Positions 15,756 to 24,367 of a stretch of 64,000 nt of DNA are shown here, in pieces (position 1 is the first letter of the stretch; every line of letters starts with the position of its first letter). Origin of the DNA: Stieleria varia (GTDB lineage: Bacteria > Planctomycetota > Planctomycetia > Pirellulales > Pirellulaceae); contig NZ_CP151726.1 of NCBI RefSeq assembly GCF_038443385.1, positions 3,162,001 through 3,226,000 of the forward strand, read 5' to 3'. The notes beneath the pieces were generated by a model. It saw nothing but the letters and a program-made list of their open reading frames with translations, searched no databases and was not told where the DNA came from. The translations under genes were made by a program, and so were the position numbers.

Positions 15756-17636
15756 TCAGATCTTGTGGTGAAAGATCGCCGCGTGATTGGAGTGCAAATC
15801 CCTCAGCCCATCTTGTGGCCCCGAGTTTCCATCTGGTTGAACTGAATGCCCCAGAACGATCGCATCACCGGGGATCTCCCCATCCATTGAGACGGGGCCT
15901 GCGTCCGTTTGTGAGTTCAGTCGTGTGACCACGCTGCCGCGTTCACCGTCCCTTTCATAATGCATCGCGTACAGGCCTCGCGACTCGTCCACCGAGACGG
16001 TCAAGTGGTCGTCGTGGAGCAACCCGCTGGCACGCCAGGCCTTTCGAATGCCGATCAACGTCCGATACCAATCTCGCGTGACCGGGTTACCCGCCGACGC
16101 GGAGCCGATCTTGGCCGACTGAAATGCATTCGGGTCGATCGGCAAGATTCCTGCCGACCAATCATGCTGTGGATACTCTTTACGACGCCCGTCGACGACC
16201 GCCTGACGCATGTTTTCGTCGCTGAAATCGACGAAGAAACAAAACGGATGGTCACACGCGAATTCTTCGCCCATGAACAGCATCGGGATCGCAGGAGACA
16301 GAATCAGCAATGCAGCGGCCGCGCGGTGCGCCGCATCACTGGTCAACTGATGCAGTCGTTGCCCCAGCGGGTGATTGCCGATGAAGTCATGGTTCTGAAT
16401 CGAGTAGATCAGTCCGGCGGTTTCAACTCGACGTTCAACGTTCGGACGCCAACGTTCCCGCCTCAAGGTACCTTCGTAGACATATCCGACACGCAACGCC
16501 TGACTGAGATCGTGATGCGGCCGATAAACTCGGTTGGACAATTGTTCGCCTGGCCGAAGCACTGCAAACACACTGTGCAGAAAATCGTCACACCACTGGG
16601 CATCGAACCCAAGTCCGCCCGATTGTCTTGGTGTTAACATTTCGGGATCGTACACATTGGATTCGGCGATCAACATCGCCGATCGCCCAGACTGTGTGGA
16701 CCACATCGCGACGGCATCGCTCAACTGGGAAACAATGTGAGTATCGCTGTCATCGGCCATGCAGTGAATCGCGTCGACACGCAAACCGTCCAGGTGGTAC
16801 TCGGCCAACCAAGCGATCGCGTTGGCGACAAAGAAACGACGGATCGTCTCACTGTGTTCCGCATCGAAATTCGGTGCCGCGCCCCATGGCGTCTGGTGCT
16901 TGTCGGACAGATAGGGACCGAAATCGCCTAAGTAGTTGCCTTCCGGACCCAAATGGTTGTAGACCACGTCCAATAGGACCGCCAAGCCGCGTTGATGGGC
17001 AGCGTCGACCAGCCTTCGGAAATCATCCGGTGTCCCGTAAGCCGCCGAAGGTGCAAAGAACGCGACCCCGTCGTAGCCCCAGTTCCAACGTCCCGCACTG
17101 GCCGCCACTGGCATCAGTTCGATGGCTGTGATCCCCAGTTCCACCAGTTCGTCGAGTCGATCGATGGCGGATACGAACGTGCCTGACTCGGTAAAGGCAC
17201 CGATGTGCAATTCGTAGATCACGAGATCCTCTCGCGAAACTCCCTGCCATTCGTCATCGGTCCACGAAAACGCCGTGTCGACCACCTCGCTCGGTCCATG
17301 AACCCCCTCCGGTTGAAACCGCGACGCGGGGTCCGGCCGAGGCGGACCTGAATCGACGGAGTAGAAGTATCGAATCGGTGATCCTGGCAGCCGATCGCCC
17401 AAACCAGAGATCACGCCAGTGTGAAACCCGCTGGCTCGGCGTTTCAAACGATGCCATGGTCGGTCACTGGACTCCTCGCCGATCAAACACTGGACATCAA
17501 TCCGCTGTTTCGTCGGTGCAAAGACGCTGAAAAAAACTTGGTCATCGTCCACGGGGACCGCGCCGAGTGATTGATGCAAGTGCGTGGTGTCGACGTCAGC
17601 GGGATCGAAGCCCGGTTCACAGAGTTGATTCTTCAT
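15756..17636 (-). CDS. treZ: malto-oligosyltrehalose trehalohydrolase
   Basis: The 626-residue GH13 enzyme releases trehalose from maltooligosyl-trehalose. An N-terminal carbohydrate-binding E-set region (to about residue 110) precedes the barrel, which begins VIYELHIGAFTESGTF. TreZ/GH13 signatures follow: DVVYNHLGPEGNY, the nucleophile Asp in DGLRVDAIH, the acid Glu in IAESN, and the transition-state Asp in IQNHDFIGNH. Length is typical (about 580-630). No treY (maltooligosyl trehalose synthase) or treX is in the window, so the partner must lie elsewhere. The start ATG at 17636 is 79 bases from the divergent nuclease-family gene. A 6-bp palindrome sits just upstream of the start. Confidence 0.93.
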   Translation of the reverse strand: MKNQLCEPGFDPADVDTTHLHQSLGAVPVDDDQVFFSVFAPTKQRIDVQCLIGEESSDRPWHRLKRRASGFHTGVISGLGDRLPGSPIRYFYSVDSGPPRPDPASRFQPEGVHGPSEVVDTAFSWTDDEWQGVSREDLVIYELHIGAFTESGTFVSAIDRLDELVELGITAIELMPVAASAGRWNWGYDGVAFFAPSAAYGTPDDFRRLVDAAHQRGLAVLLDVVYNHLGPEGNYLGDFGPYLSDKHQTPWGAAPNFDAEHSETIRRFFVANAIAWLAEYHLDGLRVDAIHCMADDSDTHIVSQLSDAVAMWSTQSGRSAMLIAESNVYDPEMLTPRQSGGLGFDAQWCDDFLHSVFAVLRPGEQLSNRVYRPHHDLSQALRVGYVYEGTLRRERWRPNVERRVETAGLIYSIQNHDFIGNHPLGQRLHQLTSDAAHRAAAALLILSPAIPMLFMGEEFACDHPFCFFVDFSDENMRQAVVDGRRKEYPQHDWSAGILPIDPNAFQSAKIGSASAGNPVTRDWYRTLIGIRKAWRASGLLHDDHLTVSVDESRGLYAMHYERDGERGSVVTRLNSQTDAGPVSMDGEIPGDAIVLGHSVQPDGNSGPQDGLRDLHSNHAAIFHHKI

Positions 17637-17637
17637 G

Positions 17638-17656
17638 AGTAACGTTTTCTGTTACT
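17638..17656. promoter_or_regulatory. short palindrome in the treZ divergent gap
   Basis: AGTAAC and GTTACT form a perfect inverted repeat with a 7-base spacer, one base before the treZ start codon. It could be an operator or a 5'-UTR hairpin that masks initiation. Confidence 0.25.
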
Positions 17657-17715
17657 TTGGCGTACAATGCAATACAGCCTGACATGCACCTTCATCGATT
17701 TCCCACCAGCAACGA

Positions 17716-19044
17716 ATGTTGACGAATCTCCACCGGCTCTCCGATTCCTGTCCGCTGCTTTCCGCACTCACGCGTGCTTGCGTGGTTTTGGTCTTGCTGG
17801 CAACCAATCTGCCTGGACAAGAGAATTCAACCGTGAGCAATTCAACCGAGCGTAACGAAACCGTGAGCAGTCACACAGCACCCAACGGAACATCGGTCCG
17901 GGTCGCGACGTTCAATGTTTCGCTCTACGGAAAGAAATCCGGGGAGATTTTGACACGTTTGTCGGACCAGGATGACTTGCAAGCCAAACGAATTGCATCG
18001 ATCGTTCAAACGGTTCGTCCCGATGTCTTGCTGATCAATGAAATCGATTATGCCCCTGACGGACGAGTCGCTAAGTTACTCAACAAAAACTACTTTGCCG
18101 TCGCGCAGGAGAACCTCCAATCGGATGGATCAAGTGAACCGCAAGAGACGTCGTCACTGCAGCCGATGGACTATCCCTATGTGGTTTCTCTGCCAAGTAA
18201 CACGGGGATTGATTCTGGGCTGGACCTGAACTCGGATGGCGAGACAGGGACCCCTAATGACGCGTGGGGATTCGGCGTCTATCCCGGTCAGTACGCGATG
18301 ACTTTACTGAGTCGATACCCGATCGACGTCAAAGCGATCCGCACCTTTCAAGAGTTCTTGTGGAAAGATCTGCCGGGAGCATTGCGGCCGACAGATCCTA
18401 AGACCGGGCAGCCGTATTACGACGATGCGACATGGGCAAAGCTTCGGCTGAGCAGCAAAAATCACGCCGATATCCCCGTGATCGTATCGGGCGTCACTTT
18501 GCACGCGTTGGTCAGCCACCCCACGCCACCGGTGTTTGACGGTCCCGAAGATCGCAATGGATGCCGCAACCATGATGAGATCCTATTTTGGGAACATTAT
18601 GTTGATGGCGATTCCACAGCAGGAGCCAAATCGTGGATGGTCGACGATCAAGGCATTGTCGGTGGTCTCAAAGCGGGGGAAGCGTTTGTCGTGATGGGCG
18701 ACCTCAACTCCGATCCGGTGGACGGTGATGGCCGTCAGGATGCGATCGCAAAACTGTTGGCCAGATCGAGTGACGCGCCTGCACCAAGCAGCCGAGGTGG
18801 TGAGTTGGCAAGCGTGGATTCCAAGTCAGCGCAGGACGGTAACCCGGCCAACGACACGGCGATGTTCGGCCGCAACGGAAACATGCGTGTGGATTTCGTC
18901 CTGCCCGGCAAGACCCCAAACGTTTCGATCAAGTCCTCCGGCGTCTTTTGGCCTGCCGAGAGCGATCCCCGTAGCCAATGGTTGCGTGCAACCGATCACC
19001 GATTGGTCTGGGTCGACTTGATCCTCAACGGAACCGAACGTTGA
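17716..19044 (+). CDS. exported endonuclease/exonuclease/phosphatase family protein
   Basis: The 442-residue protein has a signal peptide (about residues 20-36, ACVVLVLLATNLPG) and the DNase I-like metal-dependent phosphodiesterase fold. Signature motifs run in order: VATFNVSLYG (strand 1 Asn), LINEIDY (metal Glu), VMGDLNSDP (Asp and Asn), MRVDFVLP and TDHRLVWVDL (catalytic His). Relatives cut nucleic acids, phosphoinositides or sphingolipids outside the cell; the substrate is not predictable. The glycosyltransferase gene starts within its last codon, so they may be co-translated even though the functions are not obviously linked. Confidence 0.87.
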   Translation: MLTNLHRLSDSCPLLSALTRACVVLVLLATNLPGQENSTVSNSTERNETVSSHTAPNGTSVRVATFNVSLYGKKSGEILTRLSDQDDLQAKRIASIVQTVRPDVLLINEIDYAPDGRVAKLLNKNYFAVAQENLQSDGSSEPQETSSLQPMDYPYVVSLPSNTGIDSGLDLNSDGETGTPNDAWGFGVYPGQYAMTLLSRYPIDVKAIRTFQEFLWKDLPGALRPTDPKTGQPYYDDATWAKLRLSSKNHADIPVIVSGVTLHALVSHPTPPVFDGPEDRNGCRNHDEILFWEHYVDGDSTAGAKSWMVDDQGIVGGLKAGEAFVVMGDLNSDPVDGDGRQDAIAKLLARSSDAPAPSSRGGELASVDSKSAQDGNPANDTAMFGRNGNMRVDFVLPGKTPNVSIKSSGVFWPAESDPRSQWLRATDHRLVWVDLILNGTER

Positions 19045-20186
19045 CTCCGAGAAAACGCCATCGAGTGTTGTTGATGATCAGCTCGCTGCGTGGAGGCGGC
19101 AGTGAGCGTCAGGTGTTGATGCTGTTGCGGACATTGGACCGCGAGCGGTTTGAGCCGTTGTTGTACCTGACCGAGCGAGCCGGCGAGTTCCTGTCGGACG
19201 TTCCCGCCGACGTCCCGATCCTGTCTCACCAAGACTGCCCACACGCGAGTGGCATCTATGTTCCCGGTCGAGCCCTACGGCGGCAATGTGACTTCTTGGG
19301 TGCGTTACTGGGGCAACATGGGATCGACATGATCTACGATCGCACCTTTCACATGACGATGATTGCCGGGCCCGCCGCGGCAACGAGAGCCATTCCCCGA
19401 GTGTCCACGATTGTCAGCCCGCCTCATTTAGCGTTGCCACTGGTCGAACGCCGATTCGTTTGGCTTAAACGTCGCAGACTCGCCAAGGCATACCGAAACG
19501 CCGATCGCGTGATCGCGGTCAGTGATCAAGCCGCCCAGTCTGCCAGCGAGTATTACCGATTGGCCCGGTCGAGCATCACGGTGGTGCCCAACCCGGTTGA
19601 CCTCAGATCTCTTCAACGCAATGCACGCCCATTGCGACGCGACGATTATGTGCGTTTGGTCTGTGTCGGCAGAATGACACGAGAAAAGGGGCACGCGGAT
19701 TTGATCGCGGCGGTCGGAGAATCTCGCAAGAAGGGCGGAGCACGGTTCACGCTCGATCTGATCGGTGACGGACCATTGCGAACGGAGTTGCAGATGCAAG
19801 TCGACTCGTTGGACTTGGGGGACACCGTTCGCTTTCTGGGTCACTTGCCCGATGCGTCGCGGGAGATCGCGGAGTCCGACGCTCTCGTGTTGCCGTCGCA
19901 TTTCGAAGGCATGCCGAACGTCGTCTTAGAGGCGATGGCGATCGGCACCCCGGTGATTGCCACGCGAGCGGGCGGAACGGTGGAATTGCAACGAGATGAA
20001 CCCACCGTTTTTTGGGCCGAGCCCCGCGATGTCCATTCACTTTGCCAAGCCCTACAGCGTTTCCTTGCCGAGCCGGAGACCGCGACGCGGCATGTTGCCG
20101 CTGCCCAACGCATGGTCGCCGAACATCACGACTTGCAAAAAACGACACGAGAGCTGGAATCTGTTTTCGAGCAAGTGATCGGTTGA
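19041..20186 (+). CDS. GT4-type glycosyltransferase
   Basis: The 381-residue GT-B glycosyltransferase has a nucleotide-sugar-binding C-terminal half: VPNPVDL, CVGRMTREKG, LIGDGPLR, and the retaining-family E-x7-E motif in HFEGMPNVVLEAMAIGTPV followed by RAGG. The N-terminal half starts VLLMISSLRGGGSERQ, the usual acceptor-side glycine loop. It probably acts at the cytoplasmic face of the membrane on lipid-linked glycans or surface polysaccharide. The start is uncertain. TTG 19041 overlaps the preceding stop codon by TTGA; GTG 19065 and ATG 19074 are alternatives. A longer open frame from 18978 would overlap the upstream gene by 67 bases and is less likely. Confidence 0.87.
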   Translation: MTPRKRHRVLLMISSLRGGGSERQVLMLLRTLDRERFEPLLYLTERAGEFLSDVPADVPILSHQDCPHASGIYVPGRALRRQCDFLGALLGQHGIDMIYDRTFHMTMIAGPAAATRAIPRVSTIVSPPHLALPLVERRFVWLKRRRLAKAYRNADRVIAVSDQAAQSASEYYRLARSSITVVPNPVDLRSLQRNARPLRRDDYVRLVCVGRMTREKGHADLIAAVGESRKKGGARFTLDLIGDGPLRTELQMQVDSLDLGDTVRFLGHLPDASREIAESDALVLPSHFEGMPNVVLEAMAIGTPVIATRAGGTVELQRDEPTVFWAEPRDVHSLCQALQRFLAEPETATRHVAAAQRMVAEHHDLQKTTRELESVFEQVIG

Positions 20187-20208
20187 TGCATCGCCCTGGC
20201 AGCAAGAA

Positions 20209-21075
20209 TCAATTCATCAGTTGCCTGACCAGCGGCGTGATGTCTTTCGCGTAAGTAAACCCGGCGTCTTTGCCGCCATCGACAAAACGTTTGACGACGT
20301 TGCCGCTGGCGTCGAACACCAAGACCGCCGGAATGGAAACCACATCGGCGGCGGCAAAGACGTCGTCGCTGGGTGTGTTGCAAATGTAGTTGTCAAAATC
20401 AGCACCCACCGCTTTGAGAAATGCGGTGACGTGGGGAGCGTAGTTTTCCGGCGGATCGTTCTTTCGCCCGGTGTAGTCCACATCGACAGAGATGCAATGC
20501 ACTTGATCACCAAACGACTTGTGCAACTCGACCAAGCCGGGGAATTCGTTCAAGCATGGTTCGCAGGCCAGCGACCACATGTCCACCACGGTGACTTTGC
20601 CGGTCGACTTGGCGAACTGTTTGATCTCCTCCCACGAGGCATACTGAATCAAGGCATCCGAACCGGAATCCTGTGTGCCGTTTGAGCTTTGGTCGAGCGC
20701 ACCGGGGGCAACATCCGGCATCTCAATTCCACCAGTTCCGGCTTCCGCCGGCCCTGTTTTTCCGGGTGTCGCCTCGCCGGCGGGGACCGGTGCATCGGGC
20801 AGTTGCAACCCGCCCTCGTTGGTCGCCGGGCTGGGGACTGTTTCGCTATTGGCGGTTTCAGAGGAACCGGCATCTGCGGAGCTTGAGGTCGTCGGAGCGG
20901 AATCCGAAACACCTGCTTCGCCCGATTTTTCGCCTCCGCATCCGATCAGCGATCCGCACAGAAGTGTCAAACCGATCCAAACGTGGAGTCTGGTAAAACG
21001 CGGCCGGGAAACTTGGGGAAAATGCGAGGAGGGACCGGAGGCATTTTCTGACCCACTGGGGGCGGTTGGAACCAT
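20209..21075 (-). CDS. TlpA/ResA-like thioredoxin-fold lipoprotein
   Basis: The 288-residue protein has a hydrophobic segment ending in a lipobox (LIGCGG), so it is predicted to be lipid-anchored outside the cytoplasm. A low-complexity linker rich in Ser, Thr, Ala, Pro and Gly spans about residues 50-145. A thioredoxin-fold domain follows: VTVVDMWSLACEPC carries the CxxC redox pair, SIPAVLVFD supplies the cis-Pro strand, and the FVDGG end is typical. TlpA-like proteins reduce apocytochromes or metal-site thiols. The TlpA region is N-terminally disordered more than usual. The gene converges with the glycosyltransferase and is divergent from the ECF sigma factor gene (222-base gap). Confidence 0.85.
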   Translation of the reverse strand: MVPTAPSGSENASGPSSHFPQVSRPRFTRLHVWIGLTLLCGSLIGCGGEKSGEAGVSDSAPTTSSSADAGSSETANSETVPSPATNEGGLQLPDAPVPAGEATPGKTGPAEAGTGGIEMPDVAPGALDQSSNGTQDSGSDALIQYASWEEIKQFAKSTGKVTVVDMWSLACEPCLNEFPGLVELHKSFGDQVHCISVDVDYTGRKNDPPENYAPHVTAFLKAVGADFDNYICNTPSDDVFAAADVVSIPAVLVFDASGNVVKRFVDGGKDAGFTYAKDITPLVRQLMN

Positions 21076-21297
21076 GAATACATCCTTTTTGGGATGGAAA
21101 AGGGGCAGGAGAGATTCGCATTTTTACTTTTGTCGCCGCACGATTCGTCCATTCTTGCGGACCGATACCGTCGATCAAGCGTCCTGAATGAATTTGACTT
21201 TGGCGTGAATTCACTCGTCGGGTGTCATCGCTGTGATCAAAATCAATTAGATTGTATCGTCGTCGTGAACGAAAGCACCAACTAGGAACGCCAATTG

Positions 21298-21936
21298 ATG
21301 ACAGCAAACGACAGCGGCATGTCGACCACCCAACTCGTTGTCGCATCCAAAGCGGGTGACAACGAGGCATTGGGGCGTTTGTTGGAGCAGTATCGCGGCT
21401 ACTTGCTGATGCTGGCGCATCGTTACCTGTCCGAGCGTTTGCGTCGACGCGTGGACCCGTCCGATATCGTCCAAGTCACGTTCTTGGAGGCCAAGCAAGA
21501 TCTGGCGAATTTTCGCGGCAATACTCCCGCCGAATTTTCTGGCTGGTTGCGTGGAATGCTAAAGAATAACGTTGCCACGGCGGTCACCCGGCACGTGATG
21601 ACACAGAAACGGTCGATGAACCGCGAAGTCAACATGAACAGCCCGGCGGGCGATGACTCCGGGGGAGCAGCATGGATCACACAGCTACCAGGCAGCAGTA
21701 CCAGCCCCAGTGGCGTGGTGATTCGCGAGGAAGCAGTCGTCGCATTGCTCAATGCGTTGCACGAATTGCCGGAAACGCAAGCCGAAGCGATCCGTCTGCG
21801 GTACATGGAGGGGCTGCCGCTGGCCGAAATCGTCGAACGAATGGGAAAGAGCGATACCGCGGTGGCGGGATTGTTGAAACGAGGCCTGCAAAAACTACGT
21901 ACACTGATCGACACGGACACCAATCCCTGGTGGTAG
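21298..21936 (+). CDS. ECF-type RNA polymerase sigma factor (planctomycete type)
   Basis: The 212-residue protein has sigma region 2 at about residues 15-90 (LGRLLEQYRGYLLMLAHRYL, VDPSDIVQVTFLEA with the -10 recognition helix, EFSGWLRGML). Region 4 is at about 140-205 (ALHELPETQAEAIRLRY, LAEIVERMGKSDTAVAGLLKRGLQKL, the -35-binding helix-turn-helix). The 212-residue length and the 50-residue linker between regions are usual for the planctomycete-expanded ECF groups. In-frame TTG 21295 is an alternative start. It lies 105 bases before a Ser/Thr kinase gene on the same strand. In planctomycetes such pairs are common, and the kinase is thought to control the sigma factor in place of an anti-sigma factor; that link is inference here. 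Confidence 0.9.
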   Translation: MTANDSGMSTTQLVVASKAGDNEALGRLLEQYRGYLLMLAHRYLSERLRRRVDPSDIVQVTFLEAKQDLANFRGNTPAEFSGWLRGMLKNNVATAVTRHVMTQKRSMNREVNMNSPAGDDSGGAAWITQLPGSSTSPSGVVIREEAVVALLNALHELPETQAEAIRLRYMEGLPLAEIVERMGKSDTAVAGLLKRGLQKLRTLIDTDTNPWW

Positions 21937-22041
21937 CGAGTAAGAACATTGTCCGACATGCGCCCGCGACGGTCGTCCTTTGAGCCAGTGACGTTGAGCG
22001 ATTGACGTTGCCCATGAAATCATTTCTTTCCCCGACTGTTG

Positions 22042-24210
22042 ATGACTGACACTCCCCAAGACGACCGAGTGGACGAAGCGTTTGCGGCGTACCTGCGCTG
22101 CTGCGACGCCGGTGAGTTGGAAAGTCGCGAAGACTTTCTGGCACAATTTCCCGACATTGCAGGCGAGCTGAAGGAGTTGATGGAGGCTGCGGACGGCTTG
22201 GGACGTTTCGCCAGCGGCCATTCGACTGCTCAAGCCATCATGCCGCAGCCGGGCGCCGATACCGTGTCTGCATTTGCCGGAAACCTGGAAGACTCCGGCG
22301 GCGATCCTGCGCTCACGCTACCAGAAGCCAGTCGTGCCAAAGGCGACCCCGGCCCGACGTTGCCGTTTCGACTCGGCGATGAGTATGAATTACAGGAAGT
22401 GATCGGCCGTGGCGGCATGGGCGTGGTCTACAAGGCCAAGCAGTTTTTGCTCAACCGGATCGTTGCGGTCAAGATGATCCGAGGCGGGATGCTGGCCGAC
22501 GAAAATGATGTCAGACGTTTCTATACGGAAGCCCAGGCGGCTGCGAGACTGAACCATCACGGCATTGTTGCTGTTCACCAGTTCGGCAAACACGACCATC
22601 ATCATTTCTTTTCGATGGAGTACATTCGCGGAACGGACTTGCAACGACGCATTAATTCCGAGCAACTCAGTTTGCATGATTCGGCGCGCTATGTTCGCGA
22701 CGTTGCTCGTGCGATCTCACACGCGCATTTGAACAGCGTCCTGCACCGCGACCTCAAACCTGCCAACGTGTTGATCGACGATGACGACCAGATCCATGTG
22801 ACGGATTTTGGACTGGCCAAGCATTTGGGAACCGATAGCAGCGTCACCGGCAGCGGCGCGGCAGTCGGCACGCCGAACTACATGGCACCTGAACAAGCCG
22901 GTGGGCATAGTGATCGAGCGTCCAAACAAAGCGACATTTATTCCCTGGGCGCCATCCTGTTTGCCTGTGTGACCGGGCGACCGCCCATCATGGGTGACTC
23001 GATCGTCGAGACATTGCTGCACGTTGTGCACGAGAAAGCACCACCGATGCGGTCTCTGCGGGCCGATGTGCCCATCGATTTGGAGACGATCGTCGCCAAG
23101 TGTTTGGAAAAAAGTCCGGAAAAGAGATACGGGTCGGCGGACGACTTGGCCGAGGACTTGGACGCTTTCATGGAAGGCCGGCCGATCAATGCGAGGCCCC
23201 GCTCGCGGGCGATGAAATCCTGGGATTGGCTTCAAGCCGTTCCGCTAATCGCCGCCTTGACCGGACGTCGAGTGATCCGCACCTCCGTCATGCATCGGCG
23301 ATTCCAAGCCGTGATGTTATTGATGTTTCTCGTTTCCCCGCTGATTCTGGTCATGGGATTGAGGGTGATGAAACATCGCCAGAACGTCATGCCCGGCCAA
23401 GTCCACATCGCAGGCGGTGTCGAGCGAGGCGCCTACAGCGAGTTCTCCGTTCGACTCTCCGACCGACTGAAATCCGATTACGCCGTCGAATCGTTTGTCA
23501 GCGACAGCGGCGGTTCCGTCGACAATCGCACACGGTTGATCTCCGGCGAAGTCGACTTGGCACCGATGCAGGCTTCCATGGTCAGTGGCGACCCGCTCTG
23601 CGTCGTGGCACCGTTGTTCTACGAAGCCGTCCATGTGCTGGTACGCCAGGATTCGCAAATCAACTCCGCTGCAGATTTGCGTGGACACCGGGTAGCGGTC
23701 GGACCTGCACACAGCGGTTCTTTGGGTACGGCCCAAATCTTGTTGGATTCATTGGGGCTTTCCAAAGAGGAAGCACCTCAAGTCATCATGCCGTGGCCTG
23801 ACCTCTTGCGTGATGATGCTCCGGATGCAGCGATCATCTGTGTGGGCTTGGGCAGCTCCTTTGTCGCCGAGTTGATGCAGGAGCATCAGTGGAAACTCAT
23901 GACGGTGCCGTCAAGTCTCTCGATCGCGAGAGAGCATCCGACGCTCAGAACACTGACAATCACCCAAGACGATTATCCCAACGCATCGATCCCGACGGAA
24001 GGAATTCCCACGGTTGCCACGACGGCATTTCTCGCGGCGCGTCGGGATGCACCGAGCGAATTGGTCACCGCCGCGTTGGAGATGATTTATCGTGAACCTC
24101 AGATTTTCGTCGGCTTGATCCCCCGACAGAGCGCTGCGGAGTGGCAAGGCCTGGCATTCCATCCTGCTGCCCGACTCTATTTCTCGCAAACGCCGACGAC
24201 GACCAAGTAA
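22042..24210 (+). CDS. transmembrane Ser/Thr protein kinase with TAXI-type solute-binding sensor domain
   Basis: The 722-residue protein has three parts. Residues about 8-50 are the Asp/Glu-rich helical N-terminus seen in planctomycete kinases (FLAQFPDIAGELKELM). Residues about 116-380 are a Hanks-type kinase with intact motifs: GRGGMGVVYKA, AVKMIR (ATP lysine), HRDLKPANVLI (catalytic Asp, His at 235), DFGLA and APEQ. One membrane segment follows at about 421-443 (VMLLMFLVSPLILVMGL). Residues about 455-700 resemble TAXI/NMT1-type periplasmic binding proteins of TRAP transporters: GGVERGAYSEFSVRLSD, SGGSVDNRTRLISGEVDLAPMQ and GPAHSGSLGTAQILLDS. The topology predicts ligand sensing outside and phosphorylation inside. 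ATG 22042 is preferred over TTG 22039. Confidence 0.9.
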   Translation: MTDTPQDDRVDEAFAAYLRCCDAGELESREDFLAQFPDIAGELKELMEAADGLGRFASGHSTAQAIMPQPGADTVSAFAGNLEDSGGDPALTLPEASRAKGDPGPTLPFRLGDEYELQEVIGRGGMGVVYKAKQFLLNRIVAVKMIRGGMLADENDVRRFYTEAQAAARLNHHGIVAVHQFGKHDHHHFFSMEYIRGTDLQRRINSEQLSLHDSARYVRDVARAISHAHLNSVLHRDLKPANVLIDDDDQIHVTDFGLAKHLGTDSSVTGSGAAVGTPNYMAPEQAGGHSDRASKQSDIYSLGAILFACVTGRPPIMGDSIVETLLHVVHEKAPPMRSLRADVPIDLETIVAKCLEKSPEKRYGSADDLAEDLDAFMEGRPINARPRSRAMKSWDWLQAVPLIAALTGRRVIRTSVMHRRFQAVMLLMFLVSPLILVMGLRVMKHRQNVMPGQVHIAGGVERGAYSEFSVRLSDRLKSDYAVESFVSDSGGSVDNRTRLISGEVDLAPMQASMVSGDPLCVVAPLFYEAVHVLVRQDSQINSAADLRGHRVAVGPAHSGSLGTAQILLDSLGLSKEEAPQVIMPWPDLLRDDAPDAAIICVGLGSSFVAELMQEHQWKLMTVPSSLSIAREHPTLRTLTITQDDYPNASIPTEGIPTVATTAFLAARRDAPSELVTAALEMIYREPQIFVGLIPRQSAAEWQGLAFHPAARLYFSQTPTTTK

Positions 24211-24367
24211 GCACTGATTCAACTTCGGTACACGTGATCCAATCCGAACAATCGGAATCACGAACTCGATGTCGCATCACCTTTCGATGCCATGGGCACC
24301 GACATGCGACAATGCGCCTGGAGCGAAACCTAGGGTTCTACGTCTCTCCCGTAGCACCGGTTTGCCC

